Part shown: positions 48,866 through 59,162 of the stretch, in pieces
How positions within the stretch are numbered: position 1 is the stretch's first letter
Layout: every line of letters starts with the position of its first letter
Notes under the pieces: generated by a model
Told to the model about the DNA's origin: nothing
What the model saw: only the letters and a program-made list of their open reading frames with translations
The model's database searches: none
Source: Jacaranda mimosifolia
Taxonomy: Eukaryota > Streptophyta > Magnoliopsida > Lamiales > Bignoniaceae
Direction: 5' to 3'
Length of the DNA stretch: 64,000 bases
Assembly: GCA_018894105.1 (NCBI GenBank)
Contig: CM032120.1
Span: 29,596,710 to 29,660,709, forward strand
Position numbers and translations under genes: made by a program

Positions 48866-48868
48866 TAA

Positions 48869-51800
48869 ATAGCCTTATTAAGCACTTAATGAAAACTCTA
48901 CTTCCCATCTTCTAATTTCTTATCACACTTGTAAAATATCCAACTCACACCTAATCAAAGCTCAACTCCACGACTATTGGATATTTGTTTTTACATTATT
49001 AAGTAACTCTTATTCAAACTTCATAAAAATTCAAGTTTTTCAATTTATATTTTATTACATTATTAAATAACTCTTATTAGCATGGTAAGAGTATCGGTTA
49101 ATTAACAATATTCTTGTTCTTACCTATGTAATTTCACTAATTAAATTTTTTTGCTGGGATATCAAGCTAATGTTTTATTTAACAAATATTATTCCAATGG
49201 CATGCTGATTCACAACTAGTAGTTTAATTATGCTTGAGAAGTCCTACGTATAACTTATTTCACACAGATAAAAATAAAACAAATTAAGAGCATAGGAAAA
49301 TAATTGAATTGAAGAGAGTAAAAATTAATTATACTTATGAGAGTAAACAAATTGACAAGACAACTTATTGAAATGTCACTTGATGGTTGATACATATATA
49401 AGATGATCAATAGGATCATATGTAAATTACAGGTTAATTTTTAGTATGAGTCTATGTATAATTTTATGTTACATCTTTCAGTTTGGCAGATTTTATTTGA
49501 CAATATCAAACAAAAGAGGTAAAGATTCGATTTATTTTCATGGCAGATTCCTTATTTTTTCTTTAACAAAAATTCAATGGCTAATGGTTAATTGATTCAG
49601 TAGCATCATTTTCAAACTTATATATGTGAGTTTCGAAATTTGAACTTTAACATTAAACTCTAAGGAAACATGTGTGTGTCTAAAAAAAATCGTGAAGTTT
49701 AAATTGACTTATTAACGAACTCTAAATATATGTGTTTATATTTACAAAAAGCTCTATGAAGTTTATGTTAATTCATGATTCATAATTAGCGAAACAACAC
49801 ATCGTTCTTTTAAAGGTTTCCTAATGAAAGGATTGTAAAGTGTTCAAATTTCTATACCCAAGTATTTTTAGTCAATAAGTTCTACTTCTACAACTATGTA
49901 GAAGCAAAGCATAACTTTCGAAAAATTAATTGATTAATATATAGTTTTCACAATGCATAATGCTTTTAAGAAATGAAATGAGTGATACTAAATTTTAAAT
50001 TTTACGATTTTTTCATGATCTAAAGATTATTACATTAATTTTTAGGTTAATCAGCAACTATTGCATGTAGTTTCTGCATGCATAATTTTTTTATATTAAA
50101 AAAATAAATATTTCAAAGATAAGCAAAGTATAGTTCATTGTCAATCATAAAAGTGAAGATTGGCTCATACTAAAAAAAGAAAGAAGGTAACCAAAGAATT
50201 CAATAAAAGAATCTATAACTTGTCCTGCTCAAAATATTAATATGTTAAAATAATGTTAATTAATTAAAAAGAACGAAAAAATAGATTATTGAATCTATGT
50301 GCAAACAACCAAATAATTTATTTTTTTCAATAAGTATTTTTCAAATTTAAATTCAAATGATGATCAAAATAATCCAATGCAAAAACATTGCTTATAAATA
50401 TTTGAAATATTACCCAAAAATATTATTTTTTTGAAAACATTTGAAATATGATGGTAATAGAAAAATAATATTTTTGATAATTTTTTTTTGGGGTAATATA
50501 TTTGGTATTTACAATTAAGACCTTTCAAGTAGTAAGGTTAAATTTGGAATATAGAATTTGATGTTGCAACCACCTAATATATCCATACTTGCCAATATTA
50601 CCCTCTATCTCATATTGCCTTTTTAAATTTATGAGAGAACTGAAGGACATTTATGTAAAATAACTGCCACTTTATATGAGGCTTTATTTTTATAATGCTA
50701 GCAATCTGTTGCATGCGGTCACCACGTACACAAGCACTTTATGAATGTAATGTATTTTGTATATGTATTTCTCCTTCAATATAATAGAAGTAAAGTTATT
50801 TAAAATATGTAGCTAATTAAATTCACCAATCAAATTAACTTGAATAAAATTTGTACTAAACCAATTGTAAATGCAATAACTAATTATATACAAAGTTTTT
50901 TGGGGGCATCTACGGTGATGTATGTTCGTATTTGCCTCATATGAGGTACCACTAAATAAATGACATGTGTTATTTTACAATAAATTATTGCTAATTGTAC
51001 AAAGAGTTGCAGGTTTACATTTTAAAATTGGGGATGTCTAGGGTGAGGTAAGGTTGTACTTTATTTATATGAGATATTTTCAAATTAAACGACATATGTC
51101 TTTTACAACAAATTGTTGTTAATTTCACAACAAGTCATTGTTTTGCATTTTAAATTCTTAATACATCTAATTCCTGGTAAATATGTTCCCAAAAAAAATA
51201 AAAAATAAAAATCTATTATCTTAAATAATATAATTTAAATTTTTTTGAGTTATGTACTCTATATTGTTAAATAATAAATATGTCCAAGATAATATGAATA
51301 AATTCAATTGATTTATTTATTAATTAAAATTTAAAATTTAAAAAAATAAAAAAATCTTAAAATATCGTTCTACAATATAATTTTAACAATTTTAACTTAT
51401 ATACTCAATATTATTAAATAGACATATTTAAAATAATTTAACTAAATTTAGTTAATGAGTAAAAAAAATTTAAGTTTATTATTTCAGATAATATAATTTT
51501 AAGTTACATACTTAATAATATTAAAAAATGAATATATTTAACTTAATTAAATTTATTTTTCATTAAAAAAGTATATTAAAAAAAAAACACTTATTTCTTC
51601 CAACTTGCAACCACCCACCAGTACCCCACCCGCTCGCCTTCACTCACTTGGCTAAACAACACCGCGCACCCCCCCCCCCCCCCCCCCCGGCTCCACCAAC
51701 AACCCCCGGCCGTGGCCGCAGGATTAGGGAATTATGGGAGTTGGGGTGGGGTGTTATATTTCTAAATGTATATGTACCTATGTATATATAATGTATGTAT

Positions 51801-52259
51801 TTATACATGTAATATATAATAATATAATATAAATACATATATATGCATATTTATATATCAACATATATAAATATTTTGAATATGATTTTAATAAAGAACA
51901 ATTTTATCATTTATTATTTAATTTTTTTATTAATTTTTATCCGTAAAATTTAACTCATATGAAAATAAATTCTCTAAATAATATTAAAATATAAATATGG
52001 ATTCCTATTAGCCAATACATTAATACAAATTGTTATAATAATATACCTAGAATTTTGAATTGATTTGAAGAATTTAAATTAAGAGTAAATTCTAGTACAT
52101 TTCCTAGAATAACTTGCTAACATAATTTTTTAAGTATATTAATAAATAATGTATGCATATATTTGACATTTCTATTGAAAATTCAACCAATCTATCATTG
52201 ATTTAAAAATGAAAATACATCGAAAGATATTGAAATATAATATATATTGAAATTAAAAG
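48869..52259. other. AT-rich intergenic DNA
   Basis: No gene, RNA gene or clear element in about 3.4 kb. There is one small GC-rich island at about 51600-51720. Confidence 0.55.
51669..51688. repeat. 20-base poly(C) tract
   Basis: An uninterrupted run of 20 C lies within a C-rich island (about 51600-51720) in otherwise strongly AT-rich DNA. The real length is doubtful because homopolymers are error-prone. Confidence 0.95.
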
Positions 52260-52264
52260 TTAAT

Positions 52265-52800
52265 TGATAAGGGATGGCCCAAGTGGCTCGGCCCAAACTA
52301 CGTGGGCCCAAAGGTGCAGCACCAAGCCCATCTGGCATCCAGGGCCCAACAGCATGGTCGACCAAAGTTGACCTTGATGATTGACGGTGTACCCCGTAAA
52401 GGAACGCTCGACCAGGCCTCGGTCCTCCATGCACATCTGGAATAGGACAGGGGTGAGAGATGACTAATTGCTCCCCATGCAAGGACAAGGGTCCTCCATG
52501 CACATCAAGGGTATCTCAGATAAATCCTCAGAGGGAGAAGGCTATAAATACCCCCAATTCCAGCCTTCCAAAGCTATGTTCTCATATATACAAAAAGCCC
52601 ATACTCTGCTGCTCATATTATCTAGTCGACCTGTATTGACTTGATCGCTGGAGTGCCTAAGCCGAGGGCTCTTCGGCTAGCCTAACGTTTGCTAAGTGAT
52701 TGCAGGATTCAGCCTATCTACATTCGTAAATCGACCCCCGAGATTGAATCTCATCGAAACATCAACTTGATCCAATATCCAACGGATTCAACCCTCATCA
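52265..52800 (+). repeat. 5' LTR of element B, internally deleted
   Basis: 536 bp against 746 bp in the 3' copy. A block present in the 3' LTR (about 62150-62390) is missing at about 52420-52436, where a short filler copied from about 70 bp downstream stands instead. TATAAATA at 52543-52550 is the likely promoter. Confidence 0.93.
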
Positions 52801-52821
52801 TTTGGCGCCGTCTGTGGGAAA
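52801..52821 (+). other. Primer binding site of element B
   Basis: TTTGGCGCCGTCTGTGGGAA starts immediately after the LTR. The same site, decayed, is found in elements A and D. Confidence 0.82.
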
Positions 52822-52842
52822 CTTTTGAGTCCGCTATCGAAA

Positions 52843-53991
52843 ATGATAAACACCAGGCGAGCCCCCTCAGGAATGGAAGAAAGCAGGAGATCTAGCTCTC
52901 CCCTGCCTAGACCTCATCAAGAGCTAGGCGCCCCAGGATCCAGCGCCTCGCCAGAGCCAGTGGTCACTTTAACCATGCCCCAATTAATGCAGCTCATCAG
53001 TGAGCAGATTTCAGCACAGATTTCGGCTCAACTCTCGATAGCCCTAAATCGACATACCACCCAACCGAAGCCGGCAGCCAGTGCGACGCCGCAACCCACG
53101 GCCCTAGAGGGAAAAGAACCTAGCAGGCCACCGTCGAGGCGTGAATTGAGCCCGGGCCATTTCCCAAGAGAAATAGCTCGACCCGTGCCCCGTAATGAGG
53201 TGGCGGATTATGTCGACCATGGTATTCGATCCATTCGAGCCCTACAACGCGATAGGTTCGAACGCTCGAGACCCAGCACGAACAGAAATGCATCCCAGGC
53301 AAATAAAGAAGAATGGGAGGAGGAGATATCGAGGACAAACACGGGAAGGTTGCCCCACCAAGAGGGACCGCAGAGGTTCCGAAGAGAAAGAGACTCTCCA
53401 TTTGTTCAAGACACCATCGATGAGCGCATTACTCTCGATGCCAAGATTCCGACTGGCTTGCTGAGGTACGATGGCTCGACCGACCCGAATGAACATCTAA
53501 TGTAGTTTGAGCACATGATGCAGTTGCATAGACACAACGAGCACATCTACGCTAAGATGCTTGTGACCACCTTTCAAGGGATAGCACTCGACTGGTTTGT
53601 GAAACTGGAATCGGCATCGATATACTCATACGACCAGTTGTGCGATAAATTTCTACACCAGTTCGCAAGCAGGAGAAAATCCAAACTTCCTCACACCCAT
53701 TTGCACACAGTAAAGCAGAACGAGGGAGAATCCCTCCGGGACTTTTTCACCCGATTCAACACGAAGGTGTTAAGGATCGATAGCCCGAGAATTAAATTCT
53801 TGATCGACGTGTTATTCCTGGTCCTCATGCACAAGGAGTGTGCCAATGCATTGGTATGCGAGCAGCCCAGATCGATGGAGGAGCTTCTCGACCTCACAGA
53901 GAGGTACATGACCCAAGAGGACATGAACAAGTTGAAATACGGCAATCTGGAGGTCGACAAGAGGAAAAACAAGGAGAAAGAGGACCGTTAG
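52843..53991 (+). pseudogene. Gag of element B
   Basis: One frame from ATG 52843 to TAG at 53991, interrupted only by a TAG at 53503-53505; that stop could be read as a mutated CAG. The N-terminus is basic and proline-rich. The core contains 'TFQGIALDWFVKLESASIYS', 'YDQLCDKFLHQFASRRKSKL' and 'LRDFFTRFNTKVLRID', the usual Tat Retrotrans_gag signatures. It would assemble the virus-like particle in the cytoplasm. Among the sense genes in the window it is the nearest to intact. Confidence 0.9.
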
Positions 53992-54124
53992 GGCAAAGAG
54001 GGATATCGATTCCCCATAAAATGCTTCCATGACTACACTCCGCTCAACCTCCAGAGGAAGGAGGTGTTGTTTGCCATACAACACGACAACCTGCTCAAAA
54101 ACCTCAAAAACTCACGAAAACAGA

Positions 54125-54480
54125 GGTCATGAAAAAATCAAAAAAATACTGCCATTTCCATAGGCAAAAAGGGCATGACACAGAAGATTACTTTAACTTG
54201 TAGGATGAAATTGAAAGACTGATCAGGGAGGGCCATCTGAAAAAATATATCAAAGAGCAGGCTAGGCACGAAGAGGGTAAAACTGACTGAACTCCTCGTA
54301 GAGAAAGGTCGGCCAGCTCGAGGAGAGATGACAAAGGAAAAAGACCTACCCAAGAATCCCACCCACCCATTCGAGAGGCCATTGACATGATTGTGGGAGG
54401 TCCCACTGGAGGAGATTCTAGGAACGCAAGGAAACAAACCCAAAGATAGCTAGAATCGCCCAGACCAGCCAAGATCGAGA
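54125..54480 (+). pseudogene. Gag C-terminal nucleic-acid-binding segment of element B
   Basis: 'KKYCHFHRQKGHDTEDYFNL' is visible at about 54145-54205, followed after a TAG by 'DEIERLIREGHLKKYIKEQ'. The first Cys-His part is kept, while the final Cys is Tyr, as in element A. A charged RG/RS-rich linker follows. Confidence 0.75.
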
Positions 54481-54589
54481 CAGTTTTCCAACTCTCTACC
54501 AGCGCCAAGCCAATCTCTTTCAGTGATTCCGACCTCAACCATATGGAGGACAAGGGAGTTGACAGAAAAATAGACTGCCCCATGGTGGT

Positions 54590-55189
54590 AGCACTGGAAA
54601 TAGCCAACTTCAAGGTCAGAAAGATATTGGTCGACAACGGCAGCTCCGTGAACATAATGTTCTTGCCACACTGAGCAGAATGAAGCTTGGGGAATTAAAA
54701 TTTGATCTAATTAGAACACCGCTAGTCAGATTTGGAGGGTCAGAGATCATCCCAGAGGGATCTATCAACCTCTCCACAACATTTGGGCAGGGTCCCTGGA
54801 GCAGAACATTAATGATCAACTATTTGGTGGTCGATGCTCCGTTCGCCTACAATGTCATCATTGGTCGACCAGCCCTAAACGACTTCAGGGCCATCGTCTC
54901 CACATACCACATGAAAATTAAGTTCCCAACCCCAGCTGGAGTAGGAAAACTTTTGTGCAATCTTAAGGACGCATGGCGCTGTTACAGCATTTCCATCGAG
55001 TCCAACGAGCAGAAGAAACGACCCCAGCTGAAGCCCTTGCAGCGAAACTCGAGGTGGGACTATCAACCAAGAAGAGAAAGTTCGAAAACACCCGGGTCGA
55101 GCCCGTCGGGGAGTTCAAAACAATCGAGCTGGAACCTGGAAACCCAGACAAGACCACTAGGGTCGGAAGTGATATGGGCGACCATCTAG
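54590..55189 (+). pseudogene. Aspartic protease of element B
   Basis: 'VVALEIANFKVRKILVDNGS' with the catalytic Asp lies at about 54590-54650 and is followed by a frame break near 54672. The C-terminal half, 'YLVVDAPFAYNVIIGRPALN', continues in another frame at about 54820-54890. The DNGSS motif is shared with element A, so it may be normal in this subfamily. Confidence 0.83.
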
Positions 55190-56575
55190 AATGCCTCATG
55201 GTTGATTTTATTTGGCGTCACATTGATGTGTTCGCATGGAAAGCCGTCGACCTCCAAGGAATCGACCCGAGCGACATCGTCCATCAACTCAACGTGGATC
55301 CCGCTCACAAACCAGTAAGGCAAAAGACAAAAACTTTCAATGTTGAGAGGTCCCAAATCATCGAGGAGGAGGTCAACAAGCTTTTAGAAGCAGGATATAT
55401 TGTAGAAATTCAGTACCCCTCTTGGCTATGTAATGTTGCACTCGTCCCCAGGAATGAGGAAAAATGGCGAATGTGTAATGATTTCACGGACTTGAACAAA
55501 GCTTGCCCTAAGGATCCTTACCCCTTGCCTCGTATAGATTTATTAGTGGATTCTACTATTGGGTGTGAGTTATTGAGTATGATGGATGCCTTCTAAGGCA
55601 ATTATCAAATATTTATGGCACCCGAGGACAGGGACAAGACCTCTTTCGTCGTCCCCACTGGAGATATTATTTTTTAGTTATGCCCTTTGGGCTCAAAAAT
55701 GCGGGAGCAACGTACTAAAGATTGGTCAACTTTATGTTCAAGAAAGAAATCGGGAGGTCGATGGAGGTCTATCTTAACGATATGATTGTAAAAATTGAGA
55801 AGGTTGAAGACCACCTCGTCGACCTCAACGACACCTTTTCCATACTAAGAGCCTTTGGCATGAAGCTCAACCCGAATAAGTGCACATTTCGAGTTCGTGG
55901 GGGTAAGTTCCTTGGATATATGGTCAGTCAGAGAGGGATCGAGGTGAACCCCCATAAGATCCAGGCATTCCTAGATGTTACCCTGCCCCGCACTATTCGA
56001 GATGTTCAACGACTGGTCGGTAGGATCATAGCCCTCAGCAGATTCATTGCGAGGCTGGCCGACAAGAGCCTCACTTTTTTCAAAATACTCAGAAACGCGA
56101 AGAAATCAAGGTTTCAGTGGACTCAGCAGTGCGACCAGGCCTTGGTAGAGCTCAAGCAATATTTATCTTCGCCGCCCATGCTCACCAAACTTGACCTGGG
56201 AGAAGTGCTGCAACTTTATCTAGCTGTATCCACTGATTCGATTAGCTCAGTTTTGACATCGACTAGAGATGGGATTCACCGTCCGGTGTATTATTGCAGC
56301 AAAGCTTTGCATGGTCCTGAACACAACTATCTTGAGATCAAGAAGTTCTCTCTCGCCCTTGTTACTGCAGCGCAAAAGCTTTGACCTTTACTTTCAATCA
56401 CATGCGATCGTGGTGTTAACGAATCAACCATTAAAACAGGTATTGTCGAAGCTCGACACTTCAGGTCGAGTCACCAAATGGGCCATCGAACTCGAAGAGT
56501 TCGACATCACATTCCAGCTGCGGACTGACATAAAAGCACAAGTTCTAGCCGACTTCATCGTCGAAAGACTCAACC
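55190..56575 (+). pseudogene. Reverse transcriptase and gypsy RNase H of element B
   Basis: The fingers read cleanly: 'HKPVRQKTKTFNVERSQIIE', 'RMCNDFTDLNKACPKDPYPL', 'MMDAF' then a TAA where relatives have Gln. After a frameshift (about 55660) come 'VMPFGLKNAGATY', a second TAA, and 'RSMEVYLNDMIVK' (about 55750-55790). The catalytic box is YLND in place of YxDD, so one metal-binding Asp is lost. 'KLNPNKCTFRVRGGKFLGYM' and 'GRIIALSRFIARL' follow, then the RNase H ('PVYYCSKALHGPEHNYLEI') and, after a frameshift at about 56380, 'VVLTNQPLKQVLSKLDTSGR'. Confidence 0.93.
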
Positions 56576-56599
56576 TATTGAACCAAAAAGTCGAGAATG

Positions 56600-57125
56600 C
56601 CTCAGTATGGACATTGCACGTCGACGGTTCAGCAACCACATCAGGAAGTGGAATAGGTGTGTCTCTCCGTTCCCCACTTGCCGAGGAGTATGATTTTGTG
56701 ATAAAACTCGACTTCGCGGTTACCAACAATGAAGCAGAATATGAAGCTCTCATCGCAGGAATACGCATGGCCTCAGCTCACGACGTCGAGCAGCTGGTAG
56801 TGATCACTGATTCCTAGCTGGTCGTGGAACAAGTCGAGGGCAACTTCGAGACCAAGGAGGCCAAAATGACTCAGTATTTGACAGAAGTAAGACAATTACA
56901 ACAATCATTAAGGAGTTTCACCCTGAGCCAGGTCCCTCGAGCAGAGAACGAACAAGCAGACGCACTTTTGAAACTAGCCAACTTGACAAAAGGCACCAGG
57001 GAAAGAACCATAACATTTTTAGTGGCCAGCAAGCTTTGTATCCAGGCCACCAATCATAGTCTCGCCGGGTCGGTCGAAGAGATAGCTCTTTCTTGGCAAG
57101 AGCTAATCAAGCTTTACCTGAGTTA
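56600..57125 (+). pseudogene. Archaeal-like RNase H of element B
   Basis: 'WTLHVDGSATTSGSGIGVSL' (first Asp), 'DFAVTNNEAEYEALIAGIRM' (Glu) and 'VVITDS' (Asp) run in one frame. A TAG at 56815-56817 interrupts it before 'LVVEQVEGNFETKEAKM' and 'VPRAENEQADALLKLANL'. All four acidic residues are present, so only the stop disables it. Confidence 0.9.
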
Positions 57126-58330
57126 GGGGACTATGCCTAGTGAAGACAAGGAGGCCCACAGGCTTAGAGGGCTTGGCAACCAAGTTTGCACTTGATGACC
57201 ATGGACAACTCTATAGGAGGTCAACATCAGGACCCCTACTGAAATGCCTAGCACCCGATGAGGCAAACAAAATGCTATAAAAGATTTACGCAAGCATCTG
57301 CGGCAACCATTCCAGTGGTCGGTCTTTGGTGCACAAAGTTGTCCGTTACGGTTATTTTTGGCCCACCCTATTGCAAGACTCCGTCGACTTTACCAGAAGA
57401 TGCCCATCATGCCAGATCCACTCAAACATACCGCATCAACTAGCTGTATCGATGATCAATGTCCAGATAACATGGCCATTCGACCAGTGGTGAATCGACA
57501 TAGTTGGATCTCTCCCCAAGACATCTGGTCAACGCAAATTCATCATCGTGGCAGTCGAGTATTTTACTAAATGGGTAGAAGCCGAAGCAATTCCAAAAAT
57601 CACCGATGCGGCTATCAAGAGCTTCATTTGGAAGAACATAATATGTCGATTCGGTTTGCCCAAAGTCCTGATCTCGGATAACGGCACTCAGTTCCAAAGT
57701 AAGAGCACGAGAAAATGGTGTGAGGCCCTGGGAGTTAGCCAACACTTTACGTCAGTAGGAAACCCCCAGGCCAATGGCCAGACGGAGGTCACGAACAGAA
57801 CAGTTCTTGATCACATCAAGGCTTGAATAGCTGGCACAGGTGCCAGTTGGGCAGACGACCTCCCAGGGGTGTTGTGGGCATATAGGACCACACCCCGAAT
57901 AGCCATGGGCCACAGTCCATACAGCTTGGTTTATGGATCTGAAGCAGTAATTCCATCCAAGTTGATCTAGCACACAACTCGAGTAATCCACTATAATCTG
58001 GTTAGAAATGCAACAGAGAGAACACCTGACCTAATCACTGTCGACGAGATGCGCCACACAGCTTATAACACAATGCAATGATATCAGTAAAAAATGATAG
58101 AACATTACAACAAAACAGTGCGACCCCGGAGCTTAAAGGTTGGCAACCTCGTCCTCAAGAAAGTGGAAGTATAAAAAAATATAGGAAAACTCGACCCAAA
58201 GTAGGAGGGGCCCTACTCAGTGATCAAAGTGTCAAAGAACAACGCCTACTAAATAGCAGACGCGATAGGCAACGAACTACCACGACCTTGGAACGCTGCA
58301 AACCTAAAGAAATTCTATGTATAAATGGCC
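57126..58330 (+). pseudogene. Integrase of element B
   Basis: The zinc-binding region reads 'CGNHSSGRSLVHKVVRYGYF' and 'CPSCQIHSN' (about 57300-57430) across frameshifts. In the catalytic core the three acids survive: 'DIVGSLPKTSG' (about 57500), 'VLISDNGTQF' (about 57670) and 'NGQTEVTNR' (about 57775). A TGA near 57825 and others follow within '[20 protein letters not shown]' and '[12 protein letters not shown]'. The C-terminal tail is barely readable to about 58330. Confidence 0.9.
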
Positions 58331-58403
58331 ATCGGCCTCCTTTGTACTTTCTAGCAGTAATAAAAGTTACCACACATCATGTAAACACAAGCTCACCATC
58401 CTT

Positions 58404-58743
58404 AGTCGACCAAGCAGGCTTCTAGCTGCCAAGTCGAGGCTTCATAGCTAAGACCAAATAGTCGACCCAGTAGTCGACCAAGCAGGTTTCTAGCCGTAAA
58501 GTCGAGGTTTCACAACCGAGACCAAATAGTTAACCCAGCAGTCGACCAAGCAGGCTTCTAGCCACCAAGTCAAGGCTTCACAGCCGAGACCAAATAGTCG
58601 ACCCAGTAGTCTACCAAGCAGGCTTCTCGCCGTAAAGTCGAGGCTTCATATCCCAAACCAATTAGTTGACCCCGAAGTCGACCAAGCAGGCTTCAAGCCG
58701 CCAAGTCGAGGCTTCACGACCGATACTAATAAGTCGACCACGT
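58404..58743. repeat. 68-bp tandem repeat in the 3' region of element B
   Basis: Five units start with AGTCGACCAAGCAGGCTTCT or a variant at 58404, 58472, 58540, 58608 and 58676, a constant 68-bp period. Each holds AGTCGAGGCTTCA and GACCAAATAGTCGACCC. GTCGACCACGTAGTCGCTA is repeated again at about 58732 and 58785. The position is the same as the unrelated 63-bp repeat of element A. Confidence 0.95.
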
Positions 58744-59162
58744 AGTCGCTAAGTTATTTGAAGCTTATCATTTATTATTGGACGTCGACCACGTAGTCGC
58801 TACACTACTCAACTTTATCATCAAGTGATTACTTTGTCTAACCAAGCAATCAACACAATGGTTTGTAATCGTAAAAGTTGTTAACTTTTTCAGTTAAATC
58901 CGTCCACGAGGTGGTGGTTTACTGTCCCTGATTTGTCATGTTGTATATTACTTACAATCAACTCGACAAGGTCCTTGAATTAATCTTGGCTAAGTGCCAA
59001 AGCCATATGTGCAACAAAATAAAGACAATCAAGGTAAAAAGCTTGACAAAAACTTACTTAAACGCAGAAAACATTCATTTATACATAATGAAAAATCAAC
59101 CATGCAACAACGTCTGCTCGAAGCACTTTCATTATACACAAATATAGAAAATGGTATAACAT
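58744..59162. other. Non-coding spacer in element B
   Basis: Lies between the tandem repeat and the 3' end of the antisense gene. The sense and antisense transcripts would converge here. No coding signal is recognised. Confidence 0.5.
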
